DNA of 14,621 nucleotides from an uncultured Frankiales bacterium. GTDB taxonomy: Bacteria; Actinomycetota; Actinomycetes; Mycobacteriales; SCTD01. The translations under genes and the position numbers were made by a program. The notes under the pieces were generated by a model. It was not told the DNA's origin and made no database searches. It saw only the letters and a program-made list of their open reading frames with translations. This document shows, piece by piece, positions 1-7,318 of this stretch. Every line of letters begins with the position of its first letter. Positions within the stretch are counted from its first letter, which is position 1. Location: the NCBI GenBank assembly GCA_946479905.1, contig CAMLIA010000110.1:1-14621 (forward strand), written 5' to 3'.

Positions 1-1166
1 TGGTGGTGGGCGTCGTCACCGCCGGCAACTTCGACGGGACCTTGAAGGCGTTGGGTGTCAACGCCAGCACTGGGGACCAGCGGGCCCAGGTGAGGATCAT
101 CGTGAACTACCTCAACGCCCACGGGGGAGTCGCGGGCCACCCCATCCGTCCCGTGTACTACGACACCGACACGGCCTCCAGCCAGCAGGTGAACGGGCAG
201 GCCGCCTGCGCTGCCTTCACCGAGGACAACCACGCGGTCGCCGCCATCGGCGTGGCAGGCATGGACGACACGTACCACGCCTGCGCCGACAAGCGCGGCC
301 TCATCGTCCTGAGCGACAACGACGTGAAGAGCTCGTCGTTCTTCCGGCGCTTCCCGTCGAGCATCGAGATCAGCGAGATGGCGGTCGACCGCAAGTACCG
401 CGACATGGTCTTCGCCCTCAAGGAGATGGGCTTCTTCACCCCGGGCGCCAAGGTGGGACTGGTCTACACCGACGAGCGCAACGACGCCGAGGGCGTCCGC
501 CGGGGGATGAAGCCCGCGTTGGCCGCGATCGGCATCACGCCCACCGAAGAGGCCTCCCTGAGCACGGCCGACACCGGTGGGTACTACTCCCAGCAGTCCT
601 CGGCGATCTTGCGCTTCCGGGCCGCGGGTGTCACCCACGTGCTCTTCGGCTTCGCCGCGGCGTGGACCTTCGCGGAGGAGGCTGACAAGCAGGGCTACTA
701 CCCGAAGATGGGGATCGACTCGCGCCAAGCCCCGGGGTTGTTCATGCAGACCGTGAACAACTCGCGGTCTCTCGCGAACGTGTTCGGGGTCGGCTACCTG
801 CCGATCGCCGACGTCGACGCGGCGCGGGACCCCGGGCCGGTCAGCAGCCGAGGGAAGCTGTGCTCCAAGCTCTTCGACGACGCGGGACAGGGATTCGGCA
901 CGAACCGGCTCGCGGCTTCGTCTGCTCTCGTCCTCTGCGACGAGCTGTTCTTCCTGAAGGACGCCTTCGCCGGGGCCCCCGACCTGTCGCGAGCCTCCTT
1001 CCTCCGCGGCGTTGACGGCCTCGGAGCGCGCTACCAGTCGACCCTGACGTTCGCGACGCGCTTCTCGGCGAACCAGCACGACGGCCCGCAGGCCTACCGG
1101 CCGGTGCGGTACAAGGCCCAGTGCAGCTGCTTCGAGTACGTCGGGCCGGTCCGGCCCTTCCGGTAG
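1..1166 (+). CDS. Substrate-binding protein of a Liv-type ABC transporter, 5' end outside window
   Basis: This is the C-terminal 387 or so residues of a type I periplasmic-binding-protein-fold protein (Peripla_BP_6 / LivJ-like). The reading frame is open from the window edge. The first visible residues (VVGVVTAGN) look like the first beta strand of the fold, so the signal peptide and any tether lie upstream. The stop is TAG at 1164-1166. It is clearly paralogous to the minus-strand lipoprotein at 8317-9840: both share an AQxR...NxxGGxAG segment, QAAC, DPGP, CD-x2-FF, an ATR motif and a C-terminal C-x-C-F. All six cysteines visible here (about residues 69, 94, 287, 312, 374, 376) have counterparts there, which suggests conserved disulfides in an exported protein. 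It precedes the gamma-glutamyltransferase-family gene on the same strand by 83 bases. It probably feeds the transporter encoded at 4544-8019; the ligand is unknown. Confidence 0.85.
   Translation, partial: VVGVVTAGNFDGTLKALGVNASTGDQRAQVRIIVNYLNAHGGVAGHPIRPVYYDTDTASSQQVNGQAACAAFTEDNHAVAAIGVAGMDDTYHACADKRGLIVLSDNDVKSSSFFRRFPSSIEISEMAVDRKYRDMVFALKEMGFFTPGAKVGLVYTDERNDAEGVRRGMKPALAAIGITPTEEASLSTADTGGYYSQQSSAILRFRAAGVTHVLFGFAAAWTFAEEADKQGYYPKMGIDSRQAPGLFMQTVNNSRSLANVFGVGYLPIADVDAARDPGPVSSRGKLCSKLFDDAGQGFGTNRLAASSALVLCDELFFLKDAFAGAPDLSRASFLRGVDGLGARYQSTLTFATRFSANQHDGPQAYRPVRYKAQCSCFEYVGPVRPFR
1143..1157. repeat. Inverted repeat at the 3' end of the first substrate-binding gene
   Basis: GGGCCGG and CCGGCCC are perfect 7-bp arms around a single T, ending 6 bases before the TAG stop codon. 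A second short palindrome, GCCCCGGGGC, follows at 1166-1175. No T-tract follows, so this is only a possible hairpin acting on transcript ends. It may simply reflect GC-rich coding sequence. Confidence 0.35.
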
Positions 1167-1236
1167 CCCCGGGGCCTCGCACGCCTTCTGCTGCCTCGAC
1201 CTCGGACGCCGCTGGGCGCCCGAGCCCCTGATTTCG

Positions 1237-1242
1237 AAAGAG
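1237..1242 (+). promoter_or_regulatory. Ribosome binding site deciding the TTG start of the GGT-family gene
   Basis: AAAGAG lies 7 bases before the TTG at 1250. An ATG at 1243 is in a different frame and too close to this site, so it does not start the 581-codon frame. No ATG or GTG lies early in the correct frame. Confidence 0.4.
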
Positions 1243-1249
1243 ATGAGCG

Positions 1250-2995
1250 TTGAGCCTGCATCCCCACACCTGGCCGGCCGAGGAGGTCGAGGAGCTGCAT
1301 CGGCGGTCCTCCTCGCTGCGCGACGAGCCGGCCGCAGGTCGCTTCGCCAAGGCTTGCGTCGTCGCCTCGACCGGCCCGCTCGGCTCCTATGCCGGACGCA
1401 AGGCGCTCGAAGCAGGAGGCACGGCGGTGGACGCTGCCCTCGCGACCGCCTTCACGCAGATCGCGTCGGCCGCGGGCTGCTGGGTCAGCTTTGCCGGGAT
1501 CTTCTCCCTGGTGCACTACGAGGCGGCGACCGGGAAGGTGACCACGCTCAGCGCCGGCTTCCGCACCTTCGCGGACGAGACCGATGCCGCCACCATCCCG
1601 GCGGCTCCGGAGCCGAGCGGCCGGACGGCGCTGGTCCCGGGCTTCTTCGCCGGCGCCTGGGCCGCCCACCAGCGGTACGGCAGGCTGCCCTGGGGCGACC
1701 TGCTCACCCCTGCGATCTGGATCACGGACGGCGTGCCGCTCGGGGAGTCCTTGGCAGCACAGCTCGCGATGCGCGAGGGCGTCCTCAGGCGCACTCCCGA
1801 GGGTCGGGCCGCGCTGCTGCCGGACGGGACGCTGCCAACGGCAGGCGACACGCTGGTCCAGGCCGAGCTCGGGGCGACGCTGCGCATCGTCGCCGCGGAA
1901 GGCATCGAGCACCTCTACCGCGGCCCGTGGGCAGAGCGGTTCGTCGACGTGGTGCGCCGCGAGGGCGGGAAGGCGACGCTGGCGGATCTTGCGTCGTACC
2001 AGCCGATCTGGGACGACCCGACAGTCGGCAGCGCGTTCGGGGCGGAGGTGTACGGGGTCGGGCGCACGGACACCGGAGGGGCGGCCCTCATCGAGGGTCT
2101 CAAGACGCTCGAGGCCCTCGGGACAGGTGACGTGCAGACCGATCCGGTGGCGCTGCACGAGCTCATCCAGGTGGCGCGGACCAACCACGCCCTCGGTGCC
2201 GTACCGCTGGCGGAACGGCTGAGCGACGAGCACGCGCAGCGGATCGCCAAGTCGATCCGCGAGACGGGCAGCGGTCCGCTGCCGTCGACGTTCGTCCCGG
2301 GCAGCCACTCCGACTTCGTCGTCGCCGCCGATGCCGAGGGCAATCTGGTGGCGCTCTGCCACTCGATCAACACGGCGGCCTTCGGGTCCACCGGGTTGTT
2401 CGTCGACGGCATCTCGATCCCCGACGCGGCGTGCTTCCAGCAGCCCGTGCTCGCCAAGGTCGGACCCGCGGCACCGGTGCCGAACCCGATGAACCCCGCG
2501 ATCGTGGTGAGGGACGGCCGTGCCGTCCTTGCGAGCTCCTCGATCGGTGCCGGGCTGCTCGAGACGACGCTGACGTGCGTCCATCGTCATCTCGCGCACG
2601 GCGTACCGGTAGGTCAGGTGGTCTCAGGTGTCCTCGCCCACGGACCCGACTACGGGACGCCCGTGGGCGACTCCATCAACAACGACGTCGAGGACGAGGG
2701 CGGCTCCCGCGACCTGGCCGGTCTCGCTGCTCAGCTCGCCGAGAAGGCAGCCTCCCTCGACGCCGACCCGCTCGACGTGCAGGCGATCCTCATGAAGGGC
2801 TTCGCGCAGTCGGTCACGGGACCCGTGGACGCGGAAGCAGTGCGTGCCGCCGGCAGCCGGGTGACCGTGCACGACCCCGACGAGGCCGCCTTCCTGCGCG
2901 GCTACTGGGGTGGCATCTCCGTCGACCCGCGGACGGGCGCCCTCGAGGGCGCCCGCACCTCCTTCGTCAACGCGGGGGTCGAAGGGCTTTCGTGA
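1250..2995 (+). CDS. Gamma-glutamyltransferase-family protein, non-canonical active site
   Basis: The 581-aa protein spans the full GGT (Ntn-hydrolase) fold. Conserved family segments are GGTAVDAALA (residues 56-65), GFR (103-105, Arg equivalent to E. coli Arg114), the LVPGF...YGRLPW region (128-148), DAEGNLVAL (361-369), SINTAAFGS (372-380) and NPMNPAIVV (412-420). E. coli GGT cleaves itself before Thr391, which lies 20 residues before Asn411. Here Ser354 lies exactly 20 residues before Asn374, so a serine probably takes the nucleophile position. The DDF motif is absent. The E. coli Ser462-Ser463 pair aligns with Asn-Pro (412-413), and the Pro-Gly-Gly-Ser oxyanion loop with Ile-Gly-Ala-Gly (432-435). 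No signal peptide is visible, so a cytoplasmic location is likely. The start is TTG. It sits between two binding-protein genes of a Liv-type importer, so it may act on an imported gamma-glutamyl, amide or peptide compound. The family call is strong; the reaction is uncertain. Confidence 0.85.
   Translation: MSLHPHTWPAEEVEELHRRSSSLRDEPAAGRFAKACVVASTGPLGSYAGRKALEAGGTAVDAALATAFTQIASAAGCWVSFAGIFSLVHYEAATGKVTTLSAGFRTFADETDAATIPAAPEPSGRTALVPGFFAGAWAAHQRYGRLPWGDLLTPAIWITDGVPLGESLAAQLAMREGVLRRTPEGRAALLPDGTLPTAGDTLVQAELGATLRIVAAEGIEHLYRGPWAERFVDVVRREGGKATLADLASYQPIWDDPTVGSAFGAEVYGVGRTDTGGAALIEGLKTLEALGTGDVQTDPVALHELIQVARTNHALGAVPLAERLSDEHAQRIAKSIRETGSGPLPSTFVPGSHSDFVVAADAEGNLVALCHSINTAAFGSTGLFVDGISIPDAACFQQPVLAKVGPAAPVPNPMNPAIVVRDGRAVLASSSIGAGLLETTLTCVHRHLAHGVPVGQVVSGVLAHGPDYGTPVGDSINNDVEDEGGSRDLAGLAAQLAEKAASLDADPLDVQAILMKGFAQSVTGPVDAEAVRAAGSRVTVHDPDEAAFLRGYWGGISVDPRTGALEGARTSFVNAGVEGLS
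2934..2955. repeat. 22-bp perfect palindrome inside the 3' end of the GGT-family gene
   Basis: Each strand reads CGGGCGCCCTC followed by its exact reverse complement, centred on CTCGAG. It lies 40 bases before the TGA stop codon. As RNA it could form an 8-bp G/C stem with a 6-nt loop. It codes for an ordinary RTGALEGAR segment. A role as an intragenic terminator, processing hairpin or protein-binding site is possible, but nothing nearby decides between these. Confidence 0.5.
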
Positions 2996-3126
2996 GACTG
3001 GTACTCAGGCGCGAGCCGTCCGGGACGAGCACAACGCGAATCATCGGTGAGCGCCACGGTTGTGCAGTCAGCCCCACATGACCGCCGACGTTGCTTGTCG
3101 CGTCGCGTGTCAATACCTGGTACGGC

Positions 3127-3155
3127 TTGACCAGGGCAACTCGAGCGTCTCTGAT
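3127..3155 (+). promoter_or_regulatory. Candidate promoter for the ABC transporter operon
   Basis: TTGACC (3127-3132) matches five of six bases of the -35 consensus. TCTGAT (3150-3155) follows at 17-bp spacing but is a poor -10. Transcription would start near 3162 and give a leader of about 155 nt. The same TTGACC hexamer is the -35 of the minus-strand promoter at 9868-9897. Confidence 0.3.
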
Positions 3156-3177
3156 CACATCGAACTAGTCACGTGGA

Positions 3178-3215
3178 CCGTTCACACCCAAGCTCTGCAC
3201 GAGTGGTGTGAACGG
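3178..3215. repeat. 11-bp inverted repeat upstream of the binding-protein gene (operator or leader hairpin)
   Basis: CCGTTCACACC (3178-3188) and GGTGTGAACGG (3205-3215) are perfect reverse complements separated by 16 nt. The element lies just downstream of the candidate promoter and about 105 bases before the GTG start. It could be a dimeric repressor operator or an RNA hairpin in the leader. No regulator gene is in the window to pair with it. Confidence 0.5.
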
Positions 3216-3254
3216 ACAATGCTTTTCGGGGCGCACCGGTGGAACTCTCGTCGG

Positions 3255-3296
3255 GGCCGCTTTCCGCGGCCGTTCCCGTACCGGCGCCGCGCCGGT
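3255..3296 (+). repeat. Two consecutive GC hairpins in the leader
   Basis: The first has arms GGCCGC (3255-3260) and GCGGCC (3266-3271) with a 5-nt loop. The second has arms ACCGGCG (3280-3286) and CGCCGGT (3290-3296) with a 3-nt loop, and ends 11 bases before the ribosome binding site. Neither has a T-tract. Together with the repeat at 3178-3215 they would make a heavily structured 5' leader. Confidence 0.35.
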
Positions 3297-3307
3297 CCTG
3301 CCGATCC

Positions 3308-3311
3308 GGAG
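3308..3311 (+). promoter_or_regulatory. Ribosome binding site deciding the GTG start at 3319
   Basis: GGAG lies 7 bases before GTG 3319. This start gives a complete lipoprotein signal peptide at the N-terminus. The open frame runs back to 3208, but using an upstream start would bury the signal peptide behind 37 unrelated residues. Confidence 0.6.
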
Positions 3312-3318
3312 TTTTCAC

Positions 3319-4539
3319 GTGACCAAGACCTACCGGGTGGCGCGCGTCGCCGCTCTTGCGACGGCGGGCCTGCTGGCCCTGTCCGCCTGCGGGGACAAGG
3401 GCGGCGACACGACGTCGCCCGGCTCCACAGGCGGGGACAAGGCCACCGGTACGCCGATCCTCGTCGGCTTCATCAACGACGACACGGGCCCGATCCCCTT
3501 GCCCGAGGAGACCACGGGCGCGAAGGCCGCCGCTGCGTACGTGAACAGCCACGGTGGGGTGAACGGGCATCCGATCCAGCTCGTGACCTGCGCGAGCAGC
3601 TCCAGCCCGGAGAGCACGATCGCCTGCGCCAACGAGATGATCGAGAAGAAGGTCGTCGCGGTCACCCTCGGCTCCGTGATCGGCGCCGACTCCCTGGCCA
3701 AGCCCCTCACGGAGGCCAAGATCGCGATGTGGGGGACGAACGCGTCCGGCGTCCAGCTCTCCTCGAACCCGGCGGTGACGTTCGGCTCGATGCCCAACGC
3801 GCTGGTCTTCTCCGGCGTCTGGAAGTTCTTCAACCAGGTGCACACCAAGACCGTCGTCCTCGTCGGTCCGGACGCCGGCAAGGCGACCAAGGACCTGGCC
3901 AACAACGTCATCATCCCGAGTGCCAAGGCCGCAGGCCTCGAGCTGTCCTACATCGCCTACAACCCGGCATCGCCGGACTTCGCTGCGGCGATCACCGCAG
4001 CGATGAAGAAGAAGGCCGACGGCATCTTCATCAACGGCGGCGAGGCTGACTGCACCAACGCCCTGAAGACGGCCAAGCAGCTCGGGTTCAAGGGCGTCCT
4101 GTTCAGTGGCAGCTGCACGCAGTACGCCAAGACCCTCGGGGCGCAGGCGGCAGGCATCTACTCGTTGAACTTCCTCGTGCCGTCGACCGCGGCGAAGACC
4201 GCGCCCTCGACCAAGAAGGAGCAGCTCACGCTGTACATGGCAGCGATGAAGTCAGCGGGCGCCGAGGACAAGATCACGACCCCGGCGAACGTCGGCTTCT
4301 CCACGGTCATGACTGTCGCGGACATGCTCCGCAAGGTCACCGGCGAGGTGACCGCGACCACGGCGGCCACGGCCATCTCGACCTACGCCGGCGACGTCTT
4401 CCTGGCCTCGCCGATCGACTGCACGAAGCGCCCGGTCCCGGGTGGCTCCTGCGGCACGTCCTTCCTGGCCCTGCAGACCGAGGCCGACGGCACCCAGACC
4501 GTCGTCAGCGGCGACTTCATCGACGCCACGAAGGCCTGA
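3319..4539 (+). CDS. Liv-type ABC transporter substrate-binding lipoprotein
   Basis: The 406-aa protein starts with MTKTYRVARVAALATAGLLA then LSAC, a lipobox with Cys24 as the lipidated residue. A short Gly/Thr/Ser tether leads to a type I binding-protein fold of the Peripla_BP_6 (LivJ) type. Family marks are the first strand PILVGFINDDTGP, then GAKAAAAYVNSHGGVNGHPI, the VTLGSVIGAD segment, KTVVLVGPDAGK opening the second lobe, and ADGIFINGGEADC. Six cysteines in the mature part (VTCAS, ACANE, ADCTN, GSCTQ, IDCTK, GSCGT) could form disulfides outside the membrane. It is anchored on the outer face of the cytoplasmic membrane and delivers ligand to the permease encoded 4 bases downstream. It is more distant from the other two binding proteins of the window than they are from each other. 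The ligand cannot be inferred. Confidence 0.9.
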   Translation: MTKTYRVARVAALATAGLLALSACGDKGGDTTSPGSTGGDKATGTPILVGFINDDTGPIPLPEETTGAKAAAAYVNSHGGVNGHPIQLVTCASSSSPESTIACANEMIEKKVVAVTLGSVIGADSLAKPLTEAKIAMWGTNASGVQLSSNPAVTFGSMPNALVFSGVWKFFNQVHTKTVVLVGPDAGKATKDLANNVIIPSAKAAGLELSYIAYNPASPDFAAAITAAMKKKADGIFINGGEADCTNALKTAKQLGFKGVLFSGSCTQYAKTLGAQAAGIYSLNFLVPSTAAKTAPSTKKEQLTLYMAAMKSAGAEDKITTPANVGFSTVMTVADMLRKVTGEVTATTAATAISTYAGDVFLASPIDCTKRPVPGGSCGTSFLALQTEADGTQTVVSGDFIDATKA

Positions 4540-4543
4540 CCCC

Positions 4544-7318
4544 GTGGACCAGTACCTCCTGTTCGCCCTCCTGGGGATGGGCGCCGGCGCAGTCTTCGCC
4601 GGCCTCGGGATGGGTCTTGTCACGGTCTACAAGGGCTCCGGCGTGATCAACTTCGCGCAGGCGAGCCTGGGACTGTGGGGCGCGTTCGTCTTCGACGAGC
4701 TGCACAAGACGGGAGATCTGGTCCTGCCAGTCCTGGGGGTGCCGGGGTCCGTCCACCTCGGCACCGCCCTTCCGCTGACCGTTGCCGTTCTTGTGGGCGT
4801 CCTCTCGAGCGCGGGGCTCGGGGTGCTCGCCCACCTGCTGGTGTTCCGGCCCCTGCGCCACTCACCGGTGCTGGCGCAGATCATGGCCGCGATCGGCATC
4901 CTGACGCTCCTTCAGAGTCTCCTCGTGAGGCGCTTCGGCAGGGACTCGAGGGTCGTCGACGCGATCTTCCCGCAGGACTCCGTGCCGTTCGCGGGGATGG
5001 CCTTCCCCCAGGACCGGCTGTGGCTGCTGGGCGCGGTCGTCATCGTGGCGGTCCTGCTCAGCGCCTACTACCGCTGGTCGCTGCTCGGACTCGCGACCCG
5101 CGCCGGTGTCGAGGACGAAGTGGCGCTGTCGCTCGCCCGCTGGTCGCCGGACCGGCTGGCAGCGCTCAACTGGGCGATCGGCTGCGGCGTCACCTCGCTC
5201 TTCCTCATCCTCGCCAGCCCCATCACCAGCCTGAACCCGGCAAGCGTCGGCCTCCTCGTCGTACCCGGCCTGGCAGCGCTGCTGGTCGGTCGGTTGTCGT
5301 CGGTGGCGGTAGCGGCAGCCGCCGGTCTCGGCCTCGGCATCATCCAGGGCGAGCTCGCCCCGCTGCAGCTCGAGAGCTGGTGGCCGCAGCGGCTGCCCAG
5401 CGGTGTGACCGACGCCGTGCCCTTCATCGTTGTCGTCATCTCGCTCGTCCTGCTCGGCGACAAGCTGCCGGGCCGCGGCTCCTTGATCCTGTCCAACCTC
5501 CCCGAGGTCGTGCGTCGGCCGCTCCGGCTGCGTCGCGTGCTCGCGCTGACAGCCGCGGTCGCTCTGGCGATCCCCCTCCTGGGCACGGCCGCACGCAACG
5601 GCCTCATCGCGAGCATGGTGTTCGCGATCATCGCGCTCAGCTTCGTGGTGCTCGTCGGGCTCGTCGGCCAGGTGTCCCTCGGCCAGGCCGCCATCGCCGG
5701 CGTCGCGGCATACGCCCTGGCCAAGGTCACCGACGGGCTGCCGTTCCCGGTCAGCGTGCTGCTCGCCGCCGGCGCGGCCGTGGTCGCGGGAGTCGTCATG
5801 GGTGCCCCGGCGCTGCGGGTCCGTGGGGCGCAGCTTGCCGTGGTCACCCTCGCCGGCGCGGTCGCCGTCGAGTCGCTGTTCCTGCGCAACGCCACGCCGG
5901 AGAGCCTCCAGCTCGACGACCCGAAGCTGTTCGGGCTGGACCTGGCCGTGCAGCGCGGCCACCACCTTGCCCGGCTCCCCTTCACCTACGCGGTCCTCAC
6001 CATGCTCGTGCTCTGCTGCCTGCTGGTGTCGCGGCTCATCAACGGGTCGGTGGGCCGTCGCTTCCTCGCGGTCCGTTCCAACGAGCGGGCAGCGGCGGCG
6101 ATCGGCATCGACGTCGCCCGCACCAAGGTGCTCGCCTTCGCGGTCTCGAGCTTCCTCGCCGGGATCGGAGGTGCGCTGCTCGCGCACTCGCGCGGGGCGG
6201 TCTCGATCGAGAGCTTCAGCTACTTCGCCGGCATCAGCTTCCTCATCTTCGCCTTCATCGGCGGGATCACGAGCGTCGGCGGGGCCCTGCTCGCGGGTCT
6301 CGCCGCCCCGATCGGCCTGTCGTTCGTGCTGCTCGACAGCATCATCGACGTCGCCCCGGTCTACGAGCTGCTCAGCGGCATCCTCATGATCCTCACCGCG
6401 ATCACGGCGCCACGTGGCGTGGCCGGTCAGCTCGGTGACATCGCAGCACTCGTACGTCGTCGCCGGCCGGCTCCGGTCACGGCACCTGCTCCCGTGACCC
6501 GCGGCAAGGCCGTACTCCCACCGATGGACCTGCAGGGAGCAGGCCTGGAGATCACTGGGCTCGGCGTCAGCTACGGCGGTGTCCGTGCCGTCGACAACGT
6601 CTCGATGGTGGTGCGTCCCGGCCGGCTGCACGGGCTCATCGGTCCCAATGGTGCCGGCAAGACCAGCACCCTCGATGCCATCACGGGCTTCTGCCGCAGC
6701 GACGGCGAGGTGCGCGTCTCCGGCCGCGACATCGGCGCGTTTCCCCCGCACAAGCGCTTCGCCGCCGGGCTGAGCCGCACCTGGCAGTCCACGGAGCTGT
6801 TCGTCGACCTCACGGTGCTCGACAACCTGCTCGTCGCCGCCGAGCAGCCCCGCCCGGGCGACCTCGTCCGCGACGTGCTCGGCCGTCCCGCCGTCACCCG
6901 CGACGACGCGCTGTGGGCTCTGGACCTGCTCGGCCTCGCGCACCTGGCCTCCGCGCGTCCCGGCACCCTCAGCACCGGCCAGCAGAAGCTGGTCGGCGTT
7001 GCTCGGGCGCTCGCGTCCCGACCTGCTGTCCTGCTCTGCGACGAGCCGGCCGCCGGGCTCGACAGCGTCGAGAGCCAAGAGCTCGGCCGCCACCTGCGCG
7101 CGGTCGCAGATGCCGGGGTCGCCATCGTCCTCATCGAGCACGACCTGTCCCTCGTGATGGAGGTGTGCGACGACGTGACCGTCCTCGACTTCGGCCGGGT
7201 CATCGCGCAGGGCTCGCCGGAGGGCGTCCGTCATGACCCGCTGGTGCTGTCCGCGTACGTCGGCGACAGCGACGCACCGTCCGCCACTGGCGCAGTCCTG
7301 AGCGGAGGGGTCGTATGA
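4544..7318 (+). CDS. Fused ABC importer subunit: LivH-type permease, LivM-type permease, LivG-type ATPase
   Basis: This single 924-aa protein carries three units that are usually separate. Residues 1 to about 310 are a LivH-type permease (VTVYKGSGVINFAQ near the N-terminus, several hydrophobic helices). Residues about 330-625 are a LivM-type permease (LVGQVSLGQAAIAG, and the cytoplasmic coupling segment VRSNERAAAAIGID). A Pro/Ala/Arg-rich linker follows to about 658. Residues 660-905 are the LivG-type ATPase, with Walker A GPNGAGKTS (700-708), signature LSTGQQ (809-814), Walker B with Asp833-Glu834, and switch His866. All catalytic motifs are intact. The GTG start lies 4 bases after the preceding stop, with a weak AAGG nine bases upstream; the frame runs further back, but only inside the preceding gene. 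The stop overlaps the next start by ATGA. It forms the membrane pore and one of two ATPases; the partner ATPase is the next gene. Confidence 0.92.
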   Translation: MDQYLLFALLGMGAGAVFAGLGMGLVTVYKGSGVINFAQASLGLWGAFVFDELHKTGDLVLPVLGVPGSVHLGTALPLTVAVLVGVLSSAGLGVLAHLLVFRPLRHSPVLAQIMAAIGILTLLQSLLVRRFGRDSRVVDAIFPQDSVPFAGMAFPQDRLWLLGAVVIVAVLLSAYYRWSLLGLATRAGVEDEVALSLARWSPDRLAALNWAIGCGVTSLFLILASPITSLNPASVGLLVVPGLAALLVGRLSSVAVAAAAGLGLGIIQGELAPLQLESWWPQRLPSGVTDAVPFIVVVISLVLLGDKLPGRGSLILSNLPEVVRRPLRLRRVLALTAAVALAIPLLGTAARNGLIASMVFAIIALSFVVLVGLVGQVSLGQAAIAGVAAYALAKVTDGLPFPVSVLLAAGAAVVAGVVMGAPALRVRGAQLAVVTLAGAVAVESLFLRNATPESLQLDDPKLFGLDLAVQRGHHLARLPFTYAVLTMLVLCCLLVSRLINGSVGRRFLAVRSNERAAAAIGIDVARTKVLAFAVSSFLAGIGGALLAHSRGAVSIESFSYFAGISFLIFAFIGGITSVGGALLAGLAAPIGLSFVLLDSIIDVAPVYELLSGILMILTAITAPRGVAGQLGDIAALVRRRRPAPVTAPAPVTRGKAVLPPMDLQGAGLEITGLGVSYGGVRAVDNVSMVVRPGRLHGLIGPNGAGKTSTLDAITGFCRSDGEVRVSGRDIGAFPPHKRFAAGLSRTWQSTELFVDLTVLDNLLVAAEQPRPGDLVRDVLGRPAVTRDDALWALDLLGLAHLASARPGTLSTGQQKLVGVARALASRPAVLLCDEPAAGLDSVESQELGRHLRAVADAGVAIVLIEHDLSLVMEVCDDVTVLDFGRVIAQGSPEGVRHDPLVLSAYVGDSDAPSATGAVLSGGVV

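Larger units (their letters stand above)
2996..3318. other. 323-base intergenic region and leader before the transporter operon
   Basis: No convincing ORF was found. The long frame upstream of 3319 codes for residues with no family similarity. The region holds a candidate promoter (3127-3155), a short hairpin with arms CCTGGT 3116-3121 and ACCAGG 3130-3135, an 11-bp inverted repeat (3178-3215) and two GC hairpins (3255-3271 and 3280-3296). It therefore probably contains the control region of the operon beginning at 3319. Confidence 0.5.

Noticed and set aside
1094..2599. 501-codon minus-strand frame
   Set aside because: It is antisense to the GGT-family gene, of low-complexity composition and without motifs.
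3208..3318. N-terminal extension of the substrate-binding lipoprotein
   Set aside because: It would bury the signal peptide and lipobox. GTG 3319 has a good ribosome binding site.
4862..7234. 790-codon open frame on the minus strand
   Set aside because: It is antisense to the fused transporter gene. Its translation is rich in Arg, Asp, Gly and Glu without any family motif, as expected of a high-GC shadow frame.
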